Below, piece after piece: positions 7,601 through 14,722 of a DNA stretch of 23,460 bases. Position 1 is the stretch's first letter. The number at the start of each line of letters is the position of its first letter. The notes beneath the pieces are model-generated. The model was not told the origin of the DNA and did not search any database. It saw only the letters and a list, made by a program, of their open reading frames with translations. This stretch comes from a virus: positions 1 through 23,460 of IMG/VR virus record IMGVR_UViG_3300031963_000940. The stretch is one strand, 5' to 3'. A program made the position numbers and the translations under genes.

Positions 7601-8527
7601 AGATATACTAATAGATGGAGTAATACTAGGTGTGTTACTTATACTAATAGATGGAGTAGCACTAATAGAAATACTAGGAGTAGCAGTTATTGAAGGTGTG
7701 TTACTGATAGAAATACTAGGAGTAGCACTTGGTGTTTTACTAACACTAAATGATGGTGTTAAACTAATAGTAGGAGTTATACTAATAGTAGGTGTAATAG
7801 ATGGAGTAATACTTATTGTAGGTGTTACACTTGGTGAAGGCATTTCAGCTATGCTCATATCTATTTCTTCACGAATAGATCCAAAATCCACTATTTTTGG
7901 TCCAATAGATACTAAATTTGATATTACACGAGTATATTGTAGAGGATCATTTAAATAAATAGATAAACCTGGTATTGTTCTTTCAGCGTTTTGGATTGAT
8001 CTTAAATTAGTATCTTTAACTCCAGATTCAATTCTAACGTTGTTATCATATATGTCATTTAATGGTCCTACTAGTTTCCATATAATCTCAACTACATTGT
8101 AAGAAATAATAGCAACACTATTATTGATTATTCCATCATATGTTGCTCTACTTATCTCAACTATATAAGGAGATACTGATGCTTTTAATTGAGCAAAGTA
8201 TCTAGTAAAATATTTTAAAGCGTAATTAGATTCTGTTGGTGGAATATATTCTCCTGTAATTAAAGGAGTATTTAATAAATCACCAAACCTTTGAGTAAAA
8301 CCTCCTGATATGACATTATTTTTCAATAAAAAGTCACTACTCATAGGTGTGTCAGATGTCACACGGGTTAGAAGTATTGATGTGGAAGTATGATTTTCTC
8401 CTGTCCAATAATTATTATTTTTATCTTTATGATAAAAACCAGAATAAGATTCATTAGATGCGGCGGTAACAAAGTTTCCACCTTGATCGTATCCTCTCTC
8501 TATAATATATGATTCTGGTATGAACAT
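4673..8527 (-). CDS. giant TPS-repeat structural protein, probably tail-tip or surface-exposed
   Basis: A 1284-aa protein with a modular layout. Residues 1-229 form a normal-composition N-terminal domain, probably the anchor to the virion. Residues 230-515 and 619-1063 are almost entirely Thr-Pro-Ser repeats (TPSITPSISISNTPS style), with a shorter block at 1132-1169. Between them lie compact domains at 516-618, about 1064-1131 and 1170-1284, with paired Cys in short motifs such as CYTYEL, YIDCGGTF and YVCAREG. The Pro/Thr/Ser stretches are expected to be extended spacers displaying the small domains. The ATG shares its first base with the TAA of the upstream baseplate gene, so it is translationally coupled to tail genes. 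Similar Thr-Pro-Ser proteins occur in environmental phages, but I know no assigned function. Adhesin or fibre is the best guess. Confidence 0.8.
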   Translation of the reverse strand: MFIPESYIIERGYDQGGNFVTAASNESYSGFYHKDKNNNYWTGENHTSTSILLTRVTSDTPMSSDFLLKNNVISGGFTQRFGDLLNTPLITGEYIPPTESNYALKYFTRYFAQLKASVSPYIVEISRATYDGIINNSVAIISYNVVEIIWKLVGPLNDIYDNNVRIESGVKDTNLRSIQNAERTIPGLSIYLNDPLQYTRVISNLVSIGPKIVDFGSIREEIDMSIAEMPSPSVTPTISITPSITPTISITPTISLTPSFSVSKTPSATPSISISNTPSITATPSISISATPSISISNTPSITPSISISTTPSITPSISISVTPSITATPSETPSISVTPTVTSTPTMSNTPSITPSISISNTPSITPTNSTTPSISVSRTPSLTPTTTATPSISISNTPSITPTNSTTPSISISNTPSITATPSETPTPSVTSTVTPSITPSNTVTPSITPSITPSNTVTPSITPSETPSLTPSITPTNTVTPSITATTTPSITPSGTPSITVSATPSVTVTPSTSNPLDGEYYYISDNSYNTCYNPTIQILVYDADQPLEIGEFLYQVPNGTDKWTIAEIQTLVGSSLDAFYLTGPGIASGNYLIVSGSHGTGDAIVVGSGVCVSMTPSVTATPSITATPSITPSLTSTPSTTPSISISVTPSITPSISFTPTVTVTPSNTATPSATPSISISTTPSVTASTSFSATPSITPSTSISSTPSITPSTSISNTPSITPSNTVTPSNTVTPSITATPSITPSTSISSTPSITPSTSISNTPSITPSNTVTPSNTVTPSNTATPSVTPSISISSTPSITPSTSISNTPSITPSITATPSNTVTPSNTATPSITPSNTVTPSNTVTPSNTATPSVTPSISISRTPSITPTNTATPSITATPSITPSISISNTPSITPTNTSTPSTTPSISISRTPSITPTNTATPSITATPSNTATPSVTPTNTATPSVTPSISISRTPSITPTNTATPSITATPSNTATPSVTPSNTVTPSITPTRTASVTPSITPSNTPTPSITPTRTASVTPSITPTSTSTPSVTPSVTPSITPSITPTTTPPIVCYTYELSADDGTSNRNAYDFSYIDCGGTFREGSVVNGYQRYVCAREGTVFFTSPYITLTQGSTCSQDPSPTPSFTPTPTRTPSVTPSVTPSVTPDPTPCPSSSPAASTVTIQIATNISLDVEIYLSSITVNGVGVTNVTGVDPNVPGNGATVDTNQIGTYDIVVVYSSTISGQNISLVDSDYNVYCNNTLTGFNSMTFSNVVINGSVNPVLTAGDGTCI
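5021..5134 (-). repeat. short Thr-Pro-Ser coding repeat block C
   Basis: About 38 codons encoding DPSPTPSFTPTPTRTPS and TPSVTPSVTP units, a spacer between the last two compact domains of the TPS protein. Confidence 0.8.
5619..5681 (-). repeat. 63-nt exact direct repeat, copy 1 (copy 2 at 5901-5963)
   Basis: Identical over 63 bases to 5901-5963, offset by 282 nt (94 codons). It encodes the SISISRTPS-containing unit and keeps frame. Confidence 0.9.
5721..5771 (-). repeat. 51-nt exact direct repeat, copy 1 (copy 2 at 5871-5921)
   Basis: Identical over 51 bases to 5871-5921, offset by 150 nt (50 codons), with mismatches at both flanks. It lies in TPS block B and keeps the reading frame. Confidence 0.9.
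5871..5921 (-). repeat. 51-nt exact direct repeat, copy 2
   Basis: Second copy of the 5721-5771 repeat. It partly overlaps a different 63-nt exact repeat at 5901-5963. Confidence 0.9.
5901..5963 (-). repeat. 63-nt exact direct repeat, copy 2
   Basis: Second copy of the 5619-5681 repeat. Recombination between the two would delete or add 94 codons in frame. Confidence 0.9.
6983..7840 (-). repeat. Thr-Pro-Ser coding repeat block A (286 codons)
   Basis: Degenerate short repeats encode TPSITPSISIS, NTPSITP and related units of 3-10 residues. Base periodicity is obvious on the plus strand as recurring ggtgta/ggagta and acttgg/actagg words. It begins at MPSPSVTPT and ends just before a non-repetitive island. 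Confidence 0.9.
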
Positions 8528-11500
8528 TATTGTGGTTTTTCAAATCTAATAACTCTGAAATTAGCTGTGCTAGTACCAACACCACCACTTAATAGTGGTC
8601 CCCCATAAATACTTAATCCAGGTATATAATTATTAGATGCGTTTGCTTGTAAAAGATTATAAAATGTTAAAAATAATTGATCAAAAGAATTAGCTGGAAA
8701 TAAATAGTATGTTGATAAGTCTGTACCATCATTTGCTATTTGATAATCATCCATTGATGTATTGACATGCAAAATAGCAGTATTTATTTTACTATTATCA
8801 ATATGATCTATTTTTGATATTTGATTAGATGAACTTCCTATAGTTGTAGATGCTGTAAATGTTTTTATGTTTATAAAACTTTCAACTTGTCCAAAATATG
8901 TTTTACTATAAGCATCTTTAAGTCTAGTGATATCATTATCTCCTCTGTTAACAGCATCTATATTTCCATTAGAATCTTGTCCTAATAATAATCTACTAAC
9001 AGTTTGATATAAGGATGAAGAACTACCACCTCCAGAAGGTGTTATAAAAGTATTATAATCAGCAGGAAAGTTTGGAGCAGTTCCTCCATATCTAGAAAGT
9101 GCTACAGCATGCCAGTTTCTTAAATAATATTCTATAGATGCTGTATCATAAAGAAAATCTAATATTTGTCTAATATAATTACCTTTTTCAGTAGCACTTG
9201 CTCCAGAATTTAAAAAATTATTTATACCTAAACTAAATTGTTTATATAAATCAAAATCAAACTCTGGTTTTTTATTTCCTGTTCTTCCAGAATTATATTT
9301 AGAAATAATATAAGTATATTGATTAACCATATAGTCAGCTATAGCACATAATAGATATCCATTTTTTGCTTGGTCAACCCTAGCAGCTGATATTATTGAT
9401 TTTAGTCTTGTTTTATCAACAATATATTTGTCTGTTATCTTATCATTATCTAATAAACAAATTTGAGTTCTTACAGTTGTAGTCCAATCATTATTTTGTA
9501 AATTATGATTAATACCTGTTATAATAAATCCTAAATTTTTGTTATAATAATCTCTAGGCAATATTGATTTATCAATAGTGAAAATTTGTCCTATAACTAA
9601 ACCACCTATACCATCAAGAGTAATTTCTAATTCAAAAGGAATTAAAGCTTTAAAATCAACATCACTTCCATTTAATTGATAATGCATTGTTTTTAATAAA
9701 CTACCAGCATTTATTACTTCATTTTCTTGAGGTACTGATGTTACCATCCATCCACTTCCTCCTGTTGGTTTTCCTAATACATTTACATTTAAATAACTAG
9801 ATAAAGATTCTAAGTTTTTAAATATATTATAATAATAAACATCACTTCCGCTAATAATTGTAGTTCCTAAAGTGAGGGTAGCTGGTGCTGTAGGATCGTC
9901 AAATGTAGGAGACATAATTCTATCAGTCAATCCTCTATTAAAGTATGTTTGAGTAGATGAATATATATCACCTAAGTTTCCAGTATCAGAGCCAGCGGTA
10001 CCAGCACCAATAGCTATCATAGTTGATTGCTCAGCAAATATACGAGAGTTTATTTTAACATCTCTACAAATACTTTTTAAACCAATTAAATCAAATTTAA
10101 ATTTACTATTTTTACTTGAATTTTCAAGGTATTTAGCATCAATAATTTGGACAAAATTTCTATCAGTATATAATTTAAAGTCATTTATACCACCTAAAGC
10201 TAAAGAAACAGCGTCTAAAACTTCTTGTAATAATTGAATAATATCAACTCCATCTGGTCCTCCATATAAACTTCTATATAACTGAATAATTTTACTCATT
10301 GATACAAATATATTTCCTACTAAACCAACACTTGTTGTACCTGGGGCTAAAAATTCAAATTTACTTATTGAAGCAGGAGTAGCTGTAGCTCCTAATGTTA
10401 AACTAGTGGTATCTAATTGTGAGTACACAACTGGAGAAAACCCAGTTGTTTTGTCTGTTATGAATGTAGCTTGAGAATTTTGAATTAAACATGTTGTAGG
10501 ATCAATACTCACAGAATCAATACTAGCTAAACATGGAGTGTTATATGGTATTGCTATAGATACAGCTGGTTTATTGTTTTTTTTATTTTTATATATAAAA
10601 AATTCATTAATGATAGCTATAAAAGCATTCATACTAATGTATTCTATACCAGTACCTTGAGTTTTACCATCACTTAATTTTATAATAACTTGTGTATCTA
10701 AATCTATACCAGTACCTCCAGTAGTATCTACTATGTAATTATCCCATGGACCTTTAATATAAGCGGATACATTTTTGGTTAATCTGGTTTTAATGTCTGC
10801 ATATATAGCATCCGCTTGGTCACGTAATATTTTTTGGTCATCAGTTGTTGAACCAGATATATATAATTCTCCTTGTATATTTCCACCACCAAATGAATAA
10901 GATTTTACCCATTCACTTTCATTAATTTTTCCAATAATATTTAAAAATATTTTTTCAAAATTGCTAAGTACTGGTTTTGGAGGAACTGAGGATGATAATG
11001 ATGGTGGAGTGTAGCTAGATCCTAAAATAATATTTGGGTTACCACTAGCTTTTAAAGTTTCAATTATTTCTCCTCTTGATATTAATGTAGTACTACATTG
11101 AAAACCTCCATTAGGCATTAATTGCCAAGAAAAGTTTTTAACATATCCTAATAAAGCATCATAATTACCATTAGTTTTGTCAATATCACTATCAATTTTA
11201 GTGTGTATTTTATCATCATTGAACCTAGCATCAAATACATCTATTGTTGGAATTTTAAATGTTGTTACTTCCTTAATGTTAGGATAGTCATTTAAATTAG
11301 TTGGAACATCATGATCAATATATTGAGACCAACCCCATTCTAAAAGAACAGTATATCCTGTTCTCATAAATAAAATTTCCAATTCTTCAAGTTGGTGTTT
11401 ATCCCAAGCCATAAATTGTATAGTGGCTTCTCTTAAAGAACCATAAGCGCTTTTATTAGTGATAGTTACTCCTGTGATACCAGGCATTGGTCTTAAACCA

Positions 11501-11889
11501 AATGATCTACTTACACCTAGTCCTTGCTTAACATCAAATTTTTCACTAGCGTTATTAAAATCTATATTACTACCATAGATACTATCAGAATTACCTACTC
11601 CTGATCGTAAAGAAAATCCACTTGATCCACTATATAATGTACCTCCTTCTAAAATATATTTTTTAGCTAATTGATCACCTGTATATTTTCCATCATTAAC
11701 TAATTTTCCTGTTTTAGCATCATAAACTTTAGAGTTATAATTAACAAATGATGCCATTCTAACCCATGAATTTTTACCAGTAGTATATCTTAAAAAGTCA
11801 GATCCTCTAACTTCTGATGATATTAATTTTTCACGAGCTTTTAATTGAGCTGCTATTTTAGGTTTGAGAGTACTTTTAAATATAGACAT
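8527..11889 (-). CDS. large baseplate-hub-like tail protein (1120 aa)
   Basis: A 1120-aa protein with no signal peptide or membrane segment. A conserved-looking N-terminal segment at about 135-191 contains MPGITGVTITNKSAYGSLRE and YTVLLEWGWSQYI. A second landmark at about 765-815 contains IGQIFTIDKSILP and GFIITGINHNLQNNDWTTTV; this pattern of a hydrophobic strand, His-Asn, then Asp-Trp-Thr-Thr resembles the C-terminal part of gp27/gpD-type tail hub proteins, where the last strand closes a barrel. It sits directly after the gp53-like gene and overlaps the TPS gene start by one base, so it belongs to the baseplate block. The hub identification is inference from one motif and gene order; a wedge or other tail-tip protein remains possible. 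Confidence 0.6.
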   Translation of the reverse strand: MSIFKSTLKPKIAAQLKAREKLISSEVRGSDFLRYTTGKNSWVRMASFVNYNSKVYDAKTGKLVNDGKYTGDQLAKKYILEGGTLYSGSSGFSLRSGVGNSDSIYGSNIDFNNASEKFDVKQGLGVSRSFGLRPMPGITGVTITNKSAYGSLREATIQFMAWDKHQLEELEILFMRTGYTVLLEWGWSQYIDHDVPTNLNDYPNIKEVTTFKIPTIDVFDARFNDDKIHTKIDSDIDKTNGNYDALLGYVKNFSWQLMPNGGFQCSTTLISRGEIIETLKASGNPNIILGSSYTPPSLSSSVPPKPVLSNFEKIFLNIIGKINESEWVKSYSFGGGNIQGELYISGSTTDDQKILRDQADAIYADIKTRLTKNVSAYIKGPWDNYIVDTTGGTGIDLDTQVIIKLSDGKTQGTGIEYISMNAFIAIINEFFIYKNKKNNKPAVSIAIPYNTPCLASIDSVSIDPTTCLIQNSQATFITDKTTGFSPVVYSQLDTTSLTLGATATPASISKFEFLAPGTTSVGLVGNIFVSMSKIIQLYRSLYGGPDGVDIIQLLQEVLDAVSLALGGINDFKLYTDRNFVQIIDAKYLENSSKNSKFKFDLIGLKSICRDVKINSRIFAEQSTMIAIGAGTAGSDTGNLGDIYSSTQTYFNRGLTDRIMSPTFDDPTAPATLTLGTTIISGSDVYYYNIFKNLESLSSYLNVNVLGKPTGGSGWMVTSVPQENEVINAGSLLKTMHYQLNGSDVDFKALIPFELEITLDGIGGLVIGQIFTIDKSILPRDYYNKNLGFIITGINHNLQNNDWTTTVRTQICLLDNDKITDKYIVDKTRLKSIISAARVDQAKNGYLLCAIADYMVNQYTYIISKYNSGRTGNKKPEFDFDLYKQFSLGINNFLNSGASATEKGNYIRQILDFLYDTASIEYYLRNWHAVALSRYGGTAPNFPADYNTFITPSGGGSSSSLYQTVSRLLLGQDSNGNIDAVNRGDNDITRLKDAYSKTYFGQVESFINIKTFTASTTIGSSSNQISKIDHIDNSKINTAILHVNTSMDDYQIANDGTDLSTYYLFPANSFDQLFLTFYNLLQANASNNYIPGLSIYGGPLLSGGVGTSTANFRVIRFEKPQ

Positions 11890-11897
11890 AACACTTT

Positions 11898-12215
11898 TTA
11901 ACTATTTAATTGTTCAAAATCACTTAATATCTGAGTTATATTACCTGGTATTCTAAGTTGAAAACCAAGTGTTGGATATAAAGAATCATTTGGTAGATCT
12001 GGGTTAGCTATTTGTATAATCCACCATAATGATGAATCACTATAGAATTGAAATGCTAAATTATCTAATCTATCTCCACGTATTGTACTTAAAAATACAT
12101 CAGCATCAGATAATGGTATATCTGGGTAACGTGTGGATGAACGGTATCTAATAACCTTTGGGTATTGAACCGTTGGTTTAGTTTGAATTATTGGAATATT
12201 ATCATAGCGATCCAT
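11898..12215 (-). CDS. 53: gp53-like baseplate wedge protein with LysM-type fold
   Basis: A 105-aa protein. Residues about 43-92 carry the LysM-like signature of gp53 and related tail proteins: STIRGDRLDNLAFQFY, then SLWWIIQIANPDL, then SLYPTLGFQLRIPG. Short LysM-like proteins are standard in contractile-tail baseplates, where T4 gp53 joins neighbouring wedges. It lies between the 629-aa tail protein and the 1120-aa hub-like protein, 8 bases before the latter. A TATAAATA-type element lies a few bases upstream of its ATG. It is shorter than T4 gp53 (about 196 aa), so this is the minimal LysM form. The domain is clear; calling it strictly gp53 rather than a P2 gpX-type analogue is less certain. 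Confidence 0.7.
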   Translation of the reverse strand: MDRYDNIPIIQTKPTVQYPKVIRYRSSTRYPDIPLSDADVFLSTIRGDRLDNLAFQFYSDSSLWWIIQIANPDLPNDSLYPTLGFQLRIPGNITQILSDFEQLNS

Positions 12216-12218
12216 GAT

Positions 12219-12228
12219 AATAAATATG
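12219..12228 (-). promoter_or_regulatory. TATAAATA-type element before the gp53-like gene
   Basis: AATAAATATG on the plus strand (CATATTTATT in gene direction), 3 bases before ATG at 12215. Variant of the recurrent intergenic element. Confidence 0.3.
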
Positions 12229-12244
12229 ACCTTTATTAAGAATT

Positions 12245-14134
12245 TTAATCTAAGTACTTGTTAGATGCTGGAGTTAATAACTTTTTTGTATCTGGATCAT
12301 ATTTTTCTCCAGCTTGAGTAGGATATGCTTTTTTATCAAGTGTAACAAATGGTGCATTTGCAAATTTATCCTTTTGTACTTTTCTAGGTAAGAATGTATG
12401 AATTGGTTTAAATGATAAATTAACAGTAATATGTTTAGGTACTTCATATTGTGTTTTATCAATAGGATTATTTTTATCTAATGATATTTCCCAATTTGAT
12501 TCTAACATTCCTGATAATTTAATATCAGTGAATATACCTGGTTGTCTATAAATGTAGTCACCAACTGTTAAGTAACCTATATTTCCTCTCATTTTATTAG
12601 ATGCAGTATAGTCAGGAGCGAATGAAGACATTAAATAGTTTAATTTACTATAAATAGGTTTCATTTCTTCAGGTGAATGAGCATATAGTGTGAATCCAAC
12701 AGATATATCTCTTGTGAATCCATCATATACATAAAAATCTTCACCTCTACCCATGTAACGATATGAGTTCCATCTAGCATTCATTCCATCACTAAATTCA
12801 TTTAAATATGCTCTAAATGCTAAAACATCTGTATTAATAGTATTATTTGCTATAGGAGTATCATTATTTAAAAATTCTATTCTAAATTTAATAATATCAC
12901 GACCAAAATATCCATCTACTTCTTTATCGCCTTTATTTAATAATTCTTTTGGTAGATTTGGATCATTATTTGGTTTTAATGAATTATCATAAAATGTAGA
13001 ACTATTAGTTACATTAATGACATTTATAGAATCAACTTTAGACTTGAATTTAATATTGTTAGGACCATACTTACTAGTTGAAGTACCTATTCTTGATTGA
13101 ATATTTTTATTTCTGTATGATGAATGATTAAAAATATCAAAATCATTATCTGCTATATTATTATTTAACTCATCAATTGCTTTTTGTCTAGCATCTGCTT
13201 CAAGTTCTATTTCTGATGCTTTTCTATTTAAGCGATCAATTGTATTTCTATCTACATCACTTGTGTCAACTGTTTCTCCTGTAGATGGATCTATTTCATT
13301 AGAAATATTACTACTAATAAAATTAGAAAGACCTCTATTAATAATAGCTTCATTTCTTAATCCTGATATTAGATTTTGTTGATCAGGTATGTAACCAGAA
13401 CTAGTTTTAGTTTTATAATCATCAAAATAATTTAATATACCGTTATATGATAAAGTAGATAAAGTTGGTTTATTAGTATGTAGTGTAGTGGTAGTAATAA
13501 ATGTTTTACCAATACCATAAACTGAAGAAGCACCACCATTATATGAGTTTAATCCAATAACATTTGTATCACTAGCATCTATACTTTTTATTTTATCAAG
13601 GTAACCAACTAATCTATTTTTATTATTGTTATTATTGTCTATAGTTATGTTTTCATAATTATAACCTTTAATATTAGTTAAACTATCACCTTCTAAAAAT
13701 CCAACACCACCAACTGGAAGAATACCATGACGAATAATATGACCTCCAAATGCGTTTAGAGGTACTTGAGCTAAAGTGTTTATACCTAAATTATATAACT
13801 GAGTGTTGTTGTTACTTAGAGCTCTAAAATCTTCTGGTTGTTCTAATCTTGGGTTTGATTTTTGTAATCCAACTTGCTTAGCTATCCATACAAGACCTTT
13901 AGGTGATTTTAAAAAATTACCTACACGAGCTGTGTCTCTAAGTGATGCTAACCCAGCATTTACAACACCTCCTCTTACAAGACCATCATCAAATGAAGTG
14001 AACTTAAGTCTTGGTTGTTCTGGTTTTTGAGTATAAGTAACATTATTAGGACTAGAAAAAGATCCATTACTATTAACAGAGTTATAGTATGGGGCTAAAT
14101 TAGACCATGCACTATTTAAGTTTGAAAAGGGCAT
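12245..14134 (-). CDS. tail/baseplate structural protein (629 aa), unrecognised family
   Basis: A 629-aa soluble protein. The N-terminal part has IAKQVGLQKSNPRLE (about 84-98) followed by NTLAQVPLNAFGGHIIRHG (about 118-136), a segment I associate with tail proteins of environmental T4-like phages. The middle (about 280-380) is polar, Asn/Asp-rich and may be flexible. The C-terminal region (about 405-580) contains YVYDGFTRDISVGFTLYAHS, EEMKPIYSKLNYLMSSF and NIGYLTVGDYIYRQPGI, a pattern of tail-tube-like baseplate domains. It overlaps the upstream 187-aa gene by one base (TAATG), so the two are coupled. Placement between tape measure and gp53-like gene supports a baseplate or tube-initiator role, which is inference. 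Confidence 0.6.
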   Translation of the reverse strand: MPFSNLNSAWSNLAPYYNSVNSNGSFSSPNNVTYTQKPEQPRLKFTSFDDGLVRGGVVNAGLASLRDTARVGNFLKSPKGLVWIAKQVGLQKSNPRLEQPEDFRALSNNNTQLYNLGINTLAQVPLNAFGGHIIRHGILPVGGVGFLEGDSLTNIKGYNYENITIDNNNNNKNRLVGYLDKIKSIDASDTNVIGLNSYNGGASSVYGIGKTFITTTTLHTNKPTLSTLSYNGILNYFDDYKTKTSSGYIPDQQNLISGLRNEAIINRGLSNFISSNISNEIDPSTGETVDTSDVDRNTIDRLNRKASEIELEADARQKAIDELNNNIADNDFDIFNHSSYRNKNIQSRIGTSTSKYGPNNIKFKSKVDSINVINVTNSSTFYDNSLKPNNDPNLPKELLNKGDKEVDGYFGRDIIKFRIEFLNNDTPIANNTINTDVLAFRAYLNEFSDGMNARWNSYRYMGRGEDFYVYDGFTRDISVGFTLYAHSPEEMKPIYSKLNYLMSSFAPDYTASNKMRGNIGYLTVGDYIYRQPGIFTDIKLSGMLESNWEISLDKNNPIDKTQYEVPKHITVNLSFKPIHTFLPRKVQKDKFANAPFVTLDKKAYPTQAGEKYDPDTKKLLTPASNKYLD

Positions 14135-14697
14135 TAGTATCTTCCTTCTTTAGGTCCTTTATTTTTATAGACATTACCTATTGGTAATCCGTTTCCGTCT
14201 AATTGAGACGCAGGTACAAATACTGTAAATCTTCCTTTACCATATTTTCTACCAGTTAATAAATCTTGAGATGATATTATTTTATTATTTTGGGCTCTTG
14301 CTTGAATATCTGAAGTAGACATTTGACTTACACTTTCAAAAGATGGTTGGGTTTTACCTTGTAAACCTAACCCACTAAGAGGTAATCTTTTTTCAAGTAC
14401 AAATCCAGTACCTGTAGCTGAATTAAAAGTAGGACCAGAGTTAGTTGTACCTGAAATTCTAGTATATTCTTTAGGGGTAATACCACCTAAATCTAAACCA
14501 GAAGGTGCCACTTTAACTCTATTTGGAGCTTGACCATATGTTCTTCCAAGAGTCATATCTTGAGAAGAAACTATTTTATTATTTTTAGATAAGGCTTGAA
14601 TATTTGATGAAGTACGTTGCCCTTCATTTTCAAAATTAGGTCCTGGTTGCCCTTTTAAACCTAATAAGCCTGTTTTTAATTTATCAAATAATGCCAT
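14134..14697 (-). CDS. hypothetical tail-region protein with an internal duplication (187 aa)
   Basis: I do not recognise the family. The protein contains two copies of a module of about 59 residues, at roughly 11-69 and 109-167. Shared features are GLxG, a downstream PxF(E), S-x-IQA, then NNKIVSSQD / NNKIISSQD followed by GRTYG / GRKYG and a hydrophobic strand ending APSGLD / PASQLD. The linker between them is Gly/Thr/Ser-rich. No signal peptide or membrane helix is present. It follows the tape measure and is coupled to the 629-aa gene by a TAATG overlap, so a baseplate role is likely. A TATAAATA element sits 15 bases upstream of its start. Confidence 0.75.
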   Translation of the reverse strand: MALFDKLKTGLLGLKGQPGPNFENEGQRTSSNIQALSKNNKIVSSQDMTLGRTYGQAPNRVKVAPSGLDLGGITPKEYTRISGTTNSGPTFNSATGTGFVLEKRLPLSGLGLQGKTQPSFESVSQMSTSDIQARAQNNKIISSQDLLTGRKYGKGRFTVFVPASQLDGNGLPIGNVYKNKGPKEGRY

Positions 14698-14712
14698 GAT
14701 GTTATTGTTTTA

Positions 14713-14720
14713 TATAAATA
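14713..14720 (-). promoter_or_regulatory. TATAAATA element before the 187-aa gene
   Basis: Exact octamer on the plus strand, 15 bases upstream of ATG 14697. In gene direction it reads CATATTTATATAAAACAATA, closely matching the leader of the tail tube gene. Confidence 0.35.
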
Positions 14721-14722
14721 TG

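Noticed and set aside
5339-7840. Repeat array resembling a CRISPR
   Set aside because: Repeats are short, degenerate, contiguous and in frame with a coding sequence; there are no uniform spacers and no cas genes.
7134-7958. A 274-codon plus-strand open frame of the same type
   Set aside because: Antisense shadow of TPS repeat block A; ends in the antisense of the N-terminal domain with no coding character.
12274-12462. Minus-strand 62-aa open frame inside the 629-aa gene
   Set aside because: Overlaps the real gene entirely in another frame and its Ile/His/Leu-rich product is typical of AT-rich out-of-frame translation.
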